NCBI GenBank assembly: GCA_017302655.1 | Contig: JAFLDE010000015.1 | Span: 1-64,000 of the forward strand | Direction: 5' to 3' | DNA: 64,000 nucleotides | From: Burkholderiales bacterium | GTDB taxonomy: Bacteria > Pseudomonadota > Gammaproteobacteria > Burkholderiales > Burkholderiaceae_C | Shown: positions 56,156 through 64,000 of the stretch, in pieces | Position numbering within the stretch: position 1 is the first letter of the stretch | Layout of the letters: the number at the start of each line of letters is the position of its first letter | Translations under genes and position numbers: made by a program | Notes under the pieces: model-generated | Told to the model about the DNA's origin: nothing | Databases searched by the model: none | Seen by the model: the letters and a program-made list of their open reading frames with translations, nothing else

Positions 56156-57062
56156 CCCTGCGGGCGCCGTGCAAAAGGCGGTGGAAATTCGGCGTGCGCA
56201 GCGCCGTCTCACGCAGCGCGGCTTCGAAGTACAGCTGGATGCCGACGTGCTGGCGCGCCAGCAGCGCTTCGCGGGCAGCGACGAACAGCGACTGGCGGCG
56301 CTGCATCGCGTGGCCGATGCCGTGCCCGACGTGGCGCTGGCGGCGCGGGGCGGTTACGGTCTCACGCGATTGCTCGATGTGATCGACTGGCGGCGCATCG
56401 CCGCGTCCATTGAACGCGGCACGCGCTGGGTGGGCATGAGCGACTTCACGGCGCTGCAACTCGGCCTGCTCGCTCACGCCCGGGGCTGCGGCGTCACTTG
56501 GGCTGGCCCGCTGGCTGTGGAGTTCGGCCGGTCGGAGGCGGAGGGCGGTGCCGACGACATCACCGAAGACTGCTTCGTCGAGGCCATGCAGGAAGAGCTG
56601 GAGGCCATCGGCTTTCGCGAGCGTGTGGCCGTTCGTGGCGCTGCGCCACACGACGGCTTCGAGGCCGAGGGCCTGCTTTGGGGCGGCAATCTGACCCTGC
56701 TGTGCGCACTGCTCGGCACGCCGCACGCTCCGAAGGTCAAGGGCGGCATCCTCTTCGTCGAAGAGGTGGGCGAGCACCCCTATCGGGTAGAGCGCATGCT
56801 GCTGCAACTACATCAGGCTGGCGTGCTGGACGCTCAGAAGGCCGTGCTGATCGGCGACATGGGGAGCGTACGCGCGGCGCCCAACGACCGTGGCTACCGC
56901 CTGCAAGACGCACTGCATGCCGTGCAGGCGCGTACCCAGACGCCCCTGCTCGTAGGACTGCCCCACGGGCATGGCAGCACCAAGGTCTGTCTGCCCGTTG
57001 GAGCGCGTGCCCAACTGGTGGTTCAGGGGCGCGAAGTTATGCTGGCTTGGGGTCATGTCTAG
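56130..57062 (+). CDS. LD-carboxypeptidase (muramoyltetrapeptide carboxypeptidase, S66 family)
   Basis: Trims the terminal D-Ala from cytoplasmic tetrapeptides in murein recycling. 310 residues from TTG 56130, with GGAG upstream and a 26-base overlap with tadA. The nucleophile Ser lies in GMSDFTALQLGLL, the preceding ARGGYGLTRLLD loop and LWGGNLTLLCALLGT are S66 features, and the probable late Glu/His pair lies in LFVEEVGEHPYR and GLPHGHG. Cytoplasmic, no signal peptide. The 276 bases that follow hold the promoter region of the receptor gene; I see no further gene there. Confidence 0.9.
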   Translation: MTQSLTIFSPAGAVQKAVEIRRAQRRLTQRGFEVQLDADVLARQQRFAGSDEQRLAALHRVADAVPDVALAARGGYGLTRLLDVIDWRRIAASIERGTRWVGMSDFTALQLGLLAHARGCGVTWAGPLAVEFGRSEAEGGADDITEDCFVEAMQEELEAIGFRERVAVRGAAPHDGFEAEGLLWGGNLTLLCALLGTPHAPKVKGGILFVEEVGEHPYRVERMLLQLHQAGVLDAQKAVLIGDMGSVRAAPNDRGYRLQDALHAVQARTQTPLLVGLPHGHGSTKVCLPVGARAQLVVQGREVMLAWGHV

Positions 57063-57338
57063 GCGAAGGTTCCACTGCCATGTTGTTGGAAACGGACAAC
57101 GCTCATGACTTCTTGCCTGGTGGAATGCGTCTGAAAAGTCATTGAAAAACAAATACTTGCGAGGAAATTGAGGCGCCTCCCTGGAATTGCCTGGGTGTTC
57201 CCCGCGACGGTTCAGCCATAAGGCATGGGGATACTCCACGCACCTTCGGCCAGGCGTGCGCCTGGCTCCGGTCGAGCGTCAAGCTCACCGTGCCGAGATT
57301 CCCTTTGGTACGGAACCATCCCCCTGTAGGAGTCCTTC

Positions 57339-60266
57339 ATGTTCAAACGCAAGAGCGTCAATGTGGCCGCATTGCTGGCCCTGGGCGCCGTCGCCGCCGG
57401 TTCGGCCTTCGCGCAACAACAACCGCAAACCCTGGAGCGTGTCGAAGTCACCGGCTCGCGCCTGCTGAAGCTGTCCACCGACTCGCCGTCGCCGCTGCAA
57501 GTGCTGAGCAGCGAAGACATCCGCAAGTCGGGTGCCACCAACATTCAGGAACTGCTGCTGAAGAACCCCGCGCTGGGCACGCCCGGCATCAGCCGCACGA
57601 ACTCGAACTTCTCGACCGCCAGCGCCGGTGTGGCCACGGTTGACCTGCGTGACCTGGGCGCCGACCGCACCCTGGTGCTCGTGAATGGCCGCCGCTATGT
57701 GGCCGGCATTCCGGGCAGCGCCTCGGTGGACTTGAACACCATCCCGACCGACTTCATCGAGCGCGTAGAAATCCTCACGGGTGGCGCTTCGGCCGCCTAC
57801 GGCTCGGACGCCGTGGCCGGTGTGGTCAACATCATCTTCAAGAAGAACTTCCAGGGCGTGACCTTCAGCGCCGAGAAGGGTGAGTCGCAAAAGGGCGACG
57901 ACAAGAAGGACAAGTTCAGCGTCAGCTTCGGCTCGAACTCGGGCGACGGCAAGGCCACCCTTATGGCCCACTTCGGCTACTCGCGCCAGGGCGCGGTGTA
58001 CCCGAAGGACCGCGCGGGCAACGAGATCGACAACATCGGTGAGTACAACTTCACCGGCGACCCGGCCGATCTGTACAACTTCCGTGCTCCGTTCCTGTCC
58101 GGTTTTGCACCCCAGGGCCGCTTCTACTTCGGTGGCGGCGTGCGCACCTTCGACGCGGCCGGCAACGTCATCACGACCAGCACCAACGGCAGCGCCACGC
58201 GCTCTCCCACGGGCTTCAACCGCCAGGAATTCCGCACCATCGCGATCCCGACGGAGCGCTTCCTGTTCGCCACCAAGGGCGAAGTGGCCCTGGCTGAAAA
58301 CCACAGCGCCTACATCGAGGGCACGTATGCCCAGACCGGCACGCGCACCCGCCTCGAGCCGTTCCCGCTCGCCTCGGGTGACATCCTGCCGGCCAGCGGC
58401 GGCGTGATCCAGGCCGAGCACCGTGTCGGCAACCAAATCATCCGCAACCCGCTGGTCAAGGACGCCGTCTACAACCTGCTGACCGACACCGACGGTGACG
58501 GCCTGCGCGACTACTCGTTCGATCGCCGCCTGAGCGAAGTGGGCAACCGTGGCAACGTGGCCGACCGTGACACCTTCCGCATCCTGACCGGTGTGCAAGG
58601 CAACATCACCGGCAGCTGGGATTACGACGCCTACGTCAGCTACGGCTCGACCAAGGAGTCGCAGGTCAGCAGCGGCCAGGTCAACGTCCTGAACTTCCGC
58701 AACGCGCTGAACGCCATTGCCGACATCAACGACATCGACGGCGACGGCAACACCACCGAAGCGATCTGCTTGGACGCGGAAGCCCGTGCGCAAGGTTGCG
58801 TGCCCATCAATGTGCTGGGCTTCAACACCATCACGCCGGCGATGTACGACTACGTGAAGGCGCCCAGCATGCTGGCCACCTTCACCACGCAGAAGCTGGC
58901 GGCTGCCACCGTGCGCGGCGAGCTGTTCGAACTGCCCGCCGGCCCGGTGGGTCTGGCCGTTGGTGCCGAGTACCGTGAAGAGTATTCGCGCAGCGAATTC
59001 GACGCGCTGCAGCAAGCCGGCCTGAATGCTGGCAACGCGATCCCGCGCACCGAAGGCAAGTTCAGCGTCAAGGAGTTCTTCGCCGAGACCCGCGTGCCGC
59101 TGCTGAAGGGCCTGCCCCTGGTCAAGCAACTCGACCTGACCGGCACCGTCCGTCAGGGCAAGTACAGCACCGTGGGCAACGCGAATTCGTGGAGCGCCGG
59201 CCTCGAGTGGACCGTGGTCTCTGACCTGAAGGTCCGCGCTTCGAGCGCCCTGGCCACCCGTGCGCCGAACATCAACGAGCTGTACTCGCCGCCGAGCCAG
59301 ACCTTCCCGTCGGTGGTGGATCCTTGCGTTGGCGTGACCGCCACGTCCACGACCTCCGTGTCGGCCGCTTGCCGTGCCAACCCTGGCGTGGCCGCAAACA
59401 TCGCCGCCAACGGCAGCTTCACGCTGACCCAGGCCGATTTGCAGGGCACCAGCGGCTTCGACGCCGGCAACCCGAACCTGAAGGAAGAAGAAGGCAAGAC
59501 CTTCACTGCCGGCTTGGTGTACGCACCGAAGGGCATCGACTTCCTGAAGAACTTCGTCTTCACGGCGGACTACTTCAAGGTCAAGATCGAGGACGCCATC
59601 GTGCCGACGCCGCGTCAGTTCATCCTGGAGCAGTGCTACAGCGGCGCCAACACCGCCATGTGCGCGTTCATCACCCGTCGTGCCACCAACGTGGGCGCCA
59701 ACAGCGCCGGTTCGCTGGAGTTCATCAACTCCGGCGTGACCAACAGCGGCGGCCTGCTGATGGAAGGCGTGGACCTGACGGCCAACTGGTCGGGCCGCGT
59801 CGGCCCGGGCAACCTGAGCGCCAAGCTGTCGTACACGCACCTGCTGGATGGCTACAGCATCCCGCTGCCGGGCGCGGCCAAGGACATGATCGCTGGCGAA
59901 CTCGGCACGCCGAAGGACAAGTGGTCGCTGAACATGGGCTATGTGTGGCAGAACTTCGGGGTCTCGGCGCAGATCACCGGCTTCGCTGACACCTACCTGG
60001 ACGACCAGTGGCGCGAGTCGAACTTCCCGGGTGAAGACAAGAGCAAGTTCAAGGCTCCGGGCAAGACCTACACGGATCTGAACTTCTCGTACAGCCTGGG
60101 CAAGGCGACCTTCTCGCTGGGCATCGACAATGCCTTCGACGTGAAGCCCCTGCGCATGGACACCAACGCGCTGCTGCCGGGTGGTACCACCGGTGCTGGT
60201 ACCGCCGCGGACGTCTACGACGCCATCGGCCGCCGCTACTACGTCGGCGTGCGCATGAACTTCTGA
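57339..60266 (+). CDS. TonB-dependent receptor (carbohydrate/peptide type, no recognised substrate)
   Basis: 975 residues, outer-membrane transporter. The signal peptide ends GSAFAQ near residue 25, TonB-box-like ERVEVTGSR follows, then the plug (IQELLLKNPALGTPGISRTN, LVNGRRYVAGIPGSASVDLN, ERVEILTGGASAAYGSDAVA), and a barrel ending in YYVGVRMNF. This NxxxG/AVAGVVNI plug type is common in Burkholderiales, Caulobacter and Alteromonas. It stands alone, upstream of the tonB-exbBD operon. Codon use is strongly biased to C/G third positions, suggesting high expression. Confidence 0.93.
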   Translation: MFKRKSVNVAALLALGAVAAGSAFAQQQPQTLERVEVTGSRLLKLSTDSPSPLQVLSSEDIRKSGATNIQELLLKNPALGTPGISRTNSNFSTASAGVATVDLRDLGADRTLVLVNGRRYVAGIPGSASVDLNTIPTDFIERVEILTGGASAAYGSDAVAGVVNIIFKKNFQGVTFSAEKGESQKGDDKKDKFSVSFGSNSGDGKATLMAHFGYSRQGAVYPKDRAGNEIDNIGEYNFTGDPADLYNFRAPFLSGFAPQGRFYFGGGVRTFDAAGNVITTSTNGSATRSPTGFNRQEFRTIAIPTERFLFATKGEVALAENHSAYIEGTYAQTGTRTRLEPFPLASGDILPASGGVIQAEHRVGNQIIRNPLVKDAVYNLLTDTDGDGLRDYSFDRRLSEVGNRGNVADRDTFRILTGVQGNITGSWDYDAYVSYGSTKESQVSSGQVNVLNFRNALNAIADINDIDGDGNTTEAICLDAEARAQGCVPINVLGFNTITPAMYDYVKAPSMLATFTTQKLAAATVRGELFELPAGPVGLAVGAEYREEYSRSEFDALQQAGLNAGNAIPRTEGKFSVKEFFAETRVPLLKGLPLVKQLDLTGTVRQGKYSTVGNANSWSAGLEWTVVSDLKVRASSALATRAPNINELYSPPSQTFPSVVDPCVGVTATSTTSVSAACRANPGVAANIAANGSFTLTQADLQGTSGFDAGNPNLKEEEGKTFTAGLVYAPKGIDFLKNFVFTADYFKVKIEDAIVPTPRQFILEQCYSGANTAMCAFITRRATNVGANSAGSLEFINSGVTNSGGLLMEGVDLTANWSGRVGPGNLSAKLSYTHLLDGYSIPLPGAAKDMIAGELGTPKDKWSLNMGYVWQNFGVSAQITGFADTYLDDQWRESNFPGEDKSKFKAPGKTYTDLNFSYSLGKATFSLGIDNAFDVKPLRMDTNALLPGGTTGAGTAADVYDAIGRRYYVGVRMNF

Positions 60267-60280
60267 TCAAGGTCATTGAG

Positions 60281-60351
60281 CGTCCGTCGGGAACGACGGA
60301 CGCCGATAGCCCTGCGGCCCGGCCATCGCCCGATGTCCGGGCCTTTTCTTT
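60281..60351 (+). terminator. Two hairpins, the second a rho-independent terminator, after the receptor gene
   Basis: CGTCCGTCG/CGACGGACG (60281-60302) forms a tight stem with a four-base loop. It is followed by GGCCCGG (60316-60322) pairing with CCGGGCC (60337-60343), then TTTTCTTT. The second hairpin plus T-run is a normal terminator 50 bases after the stop. Confidence 0.8.
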
Positions 60352-60381
60352 GGTTGAGTGCCTACAGTAGCGGCCTTGCCG

Positions 60382-60915
60382 ATGGAGTCCCGATTGAAGT
60401 TCCTTGTCTTGTCGAAGCTGAGCTTGACCGCCCTTTGTCTCGCGGCCGGCGCGGCCGCCGCGCAAACGACCACCGAATTGAAGGCCGAGTTGCAAAAGTG
60501 CCGGCTGATCCAGGAAGTCGACAAACGCGTGGCCTGCTACGACGCCCTGACCCCGGCCCCCTGGGGGACGCCAGCGGCTGCCGTCACGGCGCCCGTCGTT
60601 CCTAATTCGCCCAGCGCTGGGGGGGCGCAAGCCGCGCCAGCCGCCGCGCAGGCCGCGGCCTTTGGCTTGCCTCAGGCTGTGCAGCGGGAAGCGGTTCAGG
60701 AGATCCAGACGCACATCGTTGGCCGACTTCTAGGCTGGAAGTCGGGGGACCTCTTTCAGTTGGGGAATCGACAGGTTTGGCAGGTGGTCGACGGCACCGA
60801 GGCGAGTTACGACCTGAGCAACCCGAAAGTGCGCATCAAGCGCGGCATGATGGGAAGCTTCATCATGGAGATCGAGGGCGTGGCCATCACCCCGCGCGTT
60901 CGCCGGGTTCGATGA
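60382..60915 (+). CDS. Exported hypothetical protein, 177 aa
   Basis: From ATG 60382 (TTG 60394 also possible). Signal peptide SLTALCLAAGAAAAQ, then a cysteine-containing ELKAELQKCRLIQEVDKRVACYD segment as in proteins of the type VI/YgdI-like small periplasmic group, an Ala/Pro-rich linker (about 65-100), and a beta-rich end LLGWKSGDLFQLGNRQVWQV ... VRIKRGMMGSFIMEIEG. The last part recurs in many beta-proteobacterial exported proteins without a known role. Monocistronic between the receptor and tonB. Confidence 0.8.
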   Translation: MESRLKFLVLSKLSLTALCLAAGAAAAQTTTELKAELQKCRLIQEVDKRVACYDALTPAPWGTPAAAVTAPVVPNSPSAGGAQAAPAAAQAAAFGLPQAVQREAVQEIQTHIVGRLLGWKSGDLFQLGNRQVWQVVDGTEASYDLSNPKVRIKRGMMGSFIMEIEGVAITPRVRRVR

Positions 60916-60999
60916 AACCGCGCGTTACTCCCTGGCTTGCTGGGACTTTCCCTTAGCGGTTTTAGGGGGGCGCTCCACTAGCATGCGCGGCTTTGCCGA

Positions 61000-61024
61000 A
61001 GGGCGATGCCATCGGCTTCGCCCT
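61000..61024 (+). other. Hairpin in the gap before tonB
   Basis: AGGGCGA (61000-61006) pairs with TCGCCCT (61018-61024). No T-run follows. It lies in the 256-base gap between the small exported protein and tonB and may be a weak stop or part of the tonB leader. No promoter or Fur-like box is clear here. Confidence 0.35.
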
Positions 61025-61171
61025 ATGAGGGGAAATCCTCCGCCGCATCGCGATGCAGCGGTTAACCTGCGCCGGCTGGCGTTGGATGGATTGCGTTTGG
61101 GTCGGCCGCCGCCGTGAGCAAAGCTCGCAGCTTGAAGTGGTCAGTGTTGATGTCGTACTGAAGGAGAGCGC

Positions 61172-61813
61172 ATGGATTTTGCGCAGGAGAACAAGGCAGG
61201 ATCGCGAACAACGGCCTTCATCCTGGTGGTGGGTATCCACATCCTGCTGATCTGGGCCATCGTGTCCGGTCTGGCCCAGAAGATGGTCGAGAAGGCTGTG
61301 GGGCCTATCGAGACCAAGGTCATCGAGGAGGTCAAGCCGCCGCCGCCGCCCGAGGATTTGCCGCCGCCACCGCCGCCTGACCTGAAGACGCCGCCTCCGC
61401 CCTTTGTGCCGGTGCCGGAGATCCAGATCCAGACGGCTGCGCCGCCGCCCCCCATCACCACGCAAAGCCAGGCTGCGCCGCCACCGCAGGAGTTCCGCCC
61501 TGCGCCGCCGCCTGCGCCGGTGGTTGCGCCGCCGCCACCGCGTCCGGCTGGTCCGGTGCAGGCCAAGGTGGTCTGCACGAAGATGCCGCTGCCTGAAATC
61601 AGTGCCGACTTTGACTCCCCCGGTGAGTTCGAAGCCACCATCACTCTCAAGGGTGGTAGGGTGTCTGCGATCACCATGAAGGTCATCAAGGGCATCCCGG
61701 ATCGCCGAGCCCAGCGCGCCATCATCTCGTCTCTTGACTCCGCCATCCGCCAGTACGAATGCGGCAGTTACGACGGCGAGGTCGTCCAGCCCTTCCTAGT
61801 CAAGCCGGAGTGA
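61172..61813 (+). CDS. tonB: Energy transducer TonB
   Basis: 213 residues. A single N-terminal membrane helix (TTAFILVVGIHILLIWAIVS) has the His seen in TonB anchors. A periplasm-spanning Pro-rich region (about residues 55-125; runs of up to six prolines alternating with acidic then neutral residues) leads to a C-terminal domain (AKVVCTKMPLPEISADF to PFLVKPE). It passes energy from ExbBD to the two receptors of this window. First gene of a four-gene operon. Confidence 0.92.
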   Translation: MDFAQENKAGSRTTAFILVVGIHILLIWAIVSGLAQKMVEKAVGPIETKVIEEVKPPPPPEDLPPPPPPDLKTPPPPFVPVPEIQIQTAAPPPPITTQSQAAPPPQEFRPAPPPAPVVAPPPPRPAGPVQAKVVCTKMPLPEISADFDSPGEFEATITLKGGRVSAITMKVIKGIPDRRAQRAIISSLDSAIRQYECGSYDGEVVQPFLVKPE

Positions 61814-61887
61814 GCGGTCGCACGCCGCCTCCACACCCCATTGCTTTCTGAGCCCTTGAAGGCTCATTCCCCCAGAGGAGTTGATCG

Positions 61888-62721
61888 ATGTTCTCTCGTG
61901 TTTTTGCTCTTGTTGCCGCCGGCCTGATTGCCGTGGCTTCGCTGGCTCCTTCGGCCGCCTTCGCTCAAGACGCCGCTTCGGCGCCGGCGGCAGCCACGCA
62001 GGAAGCCGCACCGGCAGCCGTGGCTGACGCTGCCGCGACGGGCGGCAAGGTTGCTGTTGAAAACCCCTATGGCCTGATGAACCTGATCAAGAACGGTCAC
62101 GCCGTTGACCAGGTGGTGTTGGTCATCCTGCTCATCATGTCCGCCGGTTCGTGGTTCATCACCTTCACCAAGCTCTGGGATCAGTCCAAGCTCGGCAAGG
62201 AGATCAAGGAAGCTCGCGAAGTGTTCTTCAAGAAGTCCAGCTTGGCAGAGGGCGTCAAGGTGCTGCGCGAAGGCTCTGCCGTTCGTTACATCGCCCAGAC
62301 TGCAGTGGAAGCCGGCGAGCACCACGAGGGCACCCTTACCGAGAACGTCGACCGTAACAGCTGGGTCACGATGAACATTGAGCGCGCAGTGGACGAAGTC
62401 AACCGCAAGCTCTCCTCCGGTCTGGGCTTCCTCGCTACCACCGGCTCGACCAGCCCCTTCATCGGCCTGTTCGGTACGGTCTGGGGCATTCTGAACGCGC
62501 TGACCGCCATCGGTGTCGCAGGTCAGGCTTCGATCGACAAGGTGGCCGGCCCCGTGGGCGCGGCGCTGATCATGACCGCCATCGGCCTGGTCGTGGCGGT
62601 GCCCGCGGTGATCGGCTACAACTGGCTGCTGAACCGCAACAAGGCGGTCATGGCCGATGTGCGCGCCTTTGCTGGCGATCTGCACGGCGTGCTGATGGGC
62701 AGCCGTCAGGTCAAGCGCTGA
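61888..62721 (+). CDS. exbB: Biopolymer transport protein ExbB (MotA/TolQ/ExbB channel)
   Basis: 277 residues. An apparent signal peptide (LIAVASLAPSAAFAQ) and Ala-rich stretch precede the channel part, as in the long ExbB form of Xanthomonas and other proteobacteria. Membrane helices: VVLVILLIMSAGSWFITFTK, then the pair around TGSTSPFIGLFGTVWGILNA and IMTAIGLVVAVPAVIGYNWL, whose Thr/polar residues line the proton path. Ribosome site GAGGAG is seven to twelve bases upstream. Confidence 0.94.
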   Translation: MFSRVFALVAAGLIAVASLAPSAAFAQDAASAPAAATQEAAPAAVADAAATGGKVAVENPYGLMNLIKNGHAVDQVVLVILLIMSAGSWFITFTKLWDQSKLGKEIKEAREVFFKKSSLAEGVKVLREGSAVRYIAQTAVEAGEHHEGTLTENVDRNSWVTMNIERAVDEVNRKLSSGLGFLATTGSTSPFIGLFGTVWGILNALTAIGVAGQASIDKVAGPVGAALIMTAIGLVVAVPAVIGYNWLLNRNKAVMADVRAFAGDLHGVLMGSRQVKR

Positions 62722-62755
62722 AGCAGCGTAACCCCGTTCGATCAGGAGTCCCCGC

Positions 62756-63184
62756 ATGGGCATGAATGTCGGCAACGAGGGTGGTGACGAGTCGCTGAAC
62801 TCGACCATCAACACCACGCCCCTGGTGGACGTGATGTTGGTGATGTTGATCATCTTCATGATCACCATTCCGGTGGTCACGCAGTCGGTCAACCTGGAAC
62901 TGCCCAAAGAGGAGAACGTCATTCGCGTGACCAAGCCCGAGAACATCGAGCTGGCGGTCACCAAGGATGGCGAGATCTACTGGAACACGGCCAATGTGCC
63001 CAACATCGACGATCTGAAGGATCGCATGCGTGCCATCGCAAAGAATGATCCGCAGCCGGAGATTCATTTGCGCGGTGACACAGGCGCCCGTTACGAGCAT
63101 GTTGGCCGCGTGATCTTTGCCGCCCAACAGGTCGGCATCGTGAAGCTGAGCTTCGTCACCGAGCCGCCGGCTCGCGGCGGTTGA
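62756..63184 (+). CDS. exbD: Biopolymer transport protein ExbD (copy 1)
   Basis: 142 residues. The N-terminal helix INTTPLVDVMLVMLIIFMIT carries the conserved proton-carrying Asp (LVDVMLV), followed by the periplasmic domain ending AQQVGIVKLSFVTEPP. Two ExbD copies after ExbB are normal in Xanthomonas-like Ton systems, where the second can be specific for certain receptors. Confidence 0.94.
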   Translation: MGMNVGNEGGDESLNSTINTTPLVDVMLVMLIIFMITIPVVTQSVNLELPKEENVIRVTKPENIELAVTKDGEIYWNTANVPNIDDLKDRMRAIAKNDPQPEIHLRGDTGARYEHVGRVIFAAQQVGIVKLSFVTEPPARGG

Positions 63185-63206
63185 GGCTGCGGCCAGGAGA
63201 AAAGTT

Positions 63207-63641
63207 ATGGGTATGAACGTAGGAGGCGGTGGCGAGGCGGACGTCATCATGGACGTGAACACCACGCCGCTGATCGACGTGATGCTGGTGTTGCTGGTCT
63301 TGTTCATCATGACCATCCCCATCCAGTTGCACGCCGTGAATCTGGACATGCCGGTGCCTAACCCCAATCAGGCACCTCCGCCGCAAGATCCTGTCATCGT
63401 GGTGCTGCTGATCGACTTCGACGGCACGCTGTACTGGAACGAATCGGTGGTGGCGAAGAGCGATCTGTTCGCGCGCATGACGGAAGCTGCCAAGGGTGGC
63501 AACGTGGCGGAGCAGCCCGAGATGCACATCAAGCCGCACAAGATGGTGGATTACGGCCATGTGGCTCACGTGATGGCCACCGCCCAAAAGGTCGGGCTGA
63601 AGAAGCTCGGCATGGTGGGCAACGAACAGTACATGAACTGA
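63207..63641 (+). CDS. exbD: Biopolymer transport protein ExbD (copy 2)
   Basis: 144 residues, diverged paralogue of copy 1: VNTTPLIDVMLVLLVLFIMT with the same Asp, then DMPVPNPNQAPPPQDPVIVV, with a Pro insertion absent from copy 1. Ends ATAQKVGLKKLGMVGNEQYM. It starts 22 bases after copy 1; a terminator follows 25 bases after its stop. Confidence 0.93.
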   Translation: MGMNVGGGGEADVIMDVNTTPLIDVMLVLLVLFIMTIPIQLHAVNLDMPVPNPNQAPPPQDPVIVVLLIDFDGTLYWNESVVAKSDLFARMTEAAKGGNVAEQPEMHIKPHKMVDYGHVAHVMATAQKVGLKKLGMVGNEQYMN

Positions 63642-63665
63642 ACGCCATCCAAGGCAAGAGGATCT

Positions 63666-63700
63666 GCGCTGCCCAAGCCAACGCCTGGGCGGCGCTTTTT
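63666..63700 (+). terminator. Rho-independent terminator of the tonB-exbBDD operon
   Basis: GCGCTGCCCA (63666-63675) pairs with TGGGCGGCGC (63686-63695), with one mismatch, around a ten-base loop, then TTTTTGTTTT. It ends the transport operon and separates it from the gene at 63726. Confidence 0.88.
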
Positions 63701-63725
63701 GTTTTCGCAGAAGGACGTCGACATC

Positions 63726-64000
63726 ATGAAGATGAACACCCTGGCTCTCGCACTGGCTGCCGCCCTGGCGCTGGCCCCCGGTGCCCATGCTCAGGAAAAG
63801 GTCAGCCCTGAAGTGGGCAAGGCCATGACCGCCGTACAGACCCTGCTGAAGGCAGGCAAGGCCAAGGAAGCACTCGCCAAGGTGCGCGACATCGAGGCCA
63901 TCTCCGGCCGCAATGCTGGCGAGACGGCCATCATGGAAAAGCTGCGCTTCGCTGCTGCCCAGCAGTCCAGCGAGCCCGACACCATGGTGCGCGCCTTTGA
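63726..64000 (+). CDS. Exported protein, N-terminal part only
   Basis: 91 codons before the window ends. Signal peptide MKMNTLALALAAALALAPGAHAQ, then helical sequence VQTLLKAGKAKEALAKVRDI typical of tetratricopeptide-like repeat proteins. Starts at the second, terminator-separated unit after exbD. Such proteins often follow exbD in related genomes, but I cannot name it from this fragment. Confidence 0.75.
   Translation, partial: MKMNTLALALAAALALAPGAHAQEKVSPEVGKAMTAVQTLLKAGKAKEALAKVRDIEAISGRNAGETAIMEKLRFAAAQQSSEPDTMVRAF

Noticed and set aside
57285-59840. 851-codon open frame antisense to the second TonB receptor
   Set aside because: Same shadow effect; the sense strand has an unmistakable signal peptide, plug and barrel end.
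1-64000. tRNA, rRNA, CRISPR arrays, insertion sequences, integrases or origin of replication
   Set aside because: I looked for cloverleaf-like or repeat-spacer patterns, transposase motifs and terminal repeats and found none I could support.

Overview
The window is high-GC DNA with no rRNA, tRNA, insertion sequence or CRISPR that I could see. The order smpB / ratA-rnfH / DUF4124 / guaB / MFS / guaA / tadA / LD-carboxypeptidase, together with phaR-rimO-metC, points to a Burkholderiales beta-proteobacterium. The abundance of TonB-dependent transport and plant-polysaccharide genes suggests a Roseateles/Pelomonas/Mitsuaria-like member of the Sphaerotilaceae; this is an inference from gene content, not a measured placement.

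Bases 1-17565 are a xylan utilisation region. One leftward operon carries a MalK-type ATPase, a GH43 beta-xylosidase, XylF/XylH/single-domain ATPase for xylose uptake, and xylulokinase (cut by the window edge). Next to it lie a GH10 xylanase, a broken GH3 gene, an aldose epimerase, a second GH43 enzyme, a LacI-family regulator and a CUT1 sugar transporter. Three sites resembling TGNTAGCGCTANCA lie in the promoter regions and fit the operators of XylR-type LacI proteins.

Bases 17566-31892 are a second, beta-glucan/cello-oligosaccharide region. A TonB-dependent receptor is followed by a tight set encoding a SapC-family protein, a JmjC-like cupin and a flavin halogenase fused to a DUF6445 (2OG-Fe(II)-like) domain. 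Facing it is a leftward operon for a CUT1 transporter, GH1, GH5 and a second LacI regulator. The same palindrome, ACAACGTTGT, sits in the receptor promoter and in the promoter of the transporter/GH operon, which ties the two into one probable regulon. No MalK-type ATPase is encoded here, so the ATPase at 5864-6916 may serve both transporters.

Bases 31893-39215 hold a gene-poor stretch, an IorAB-type molybdenum hydroxylase, phaR, rimO, metC and a small HExxH protein. Bases 39380-44577 are a nine-gene operon: a PEP-CTERM protein, two DUF6916-like proteins, three tandem tail-collar (MdpB-like) proteins, a GNAT acetyltransferase, an Asp/Asn-hydroxylase-like protein with a Nif11-like tail, and a sulfotransferase. 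The operon looks like a set of secreted or surface proteins with modifying enzymes, but its role is unknown to me.

Bases 44606-57062 are mostly housekeeping: a MacAB-TolC-type efflux operon, then trans-translation, purine synthesis and tRNA editing genes. Bases 57339-64000 contain a second TonB-dependent receptor, a small secreted protein and the energising operon tonB-exbB-exbD-exbD, and end inside a small exported protein gene.
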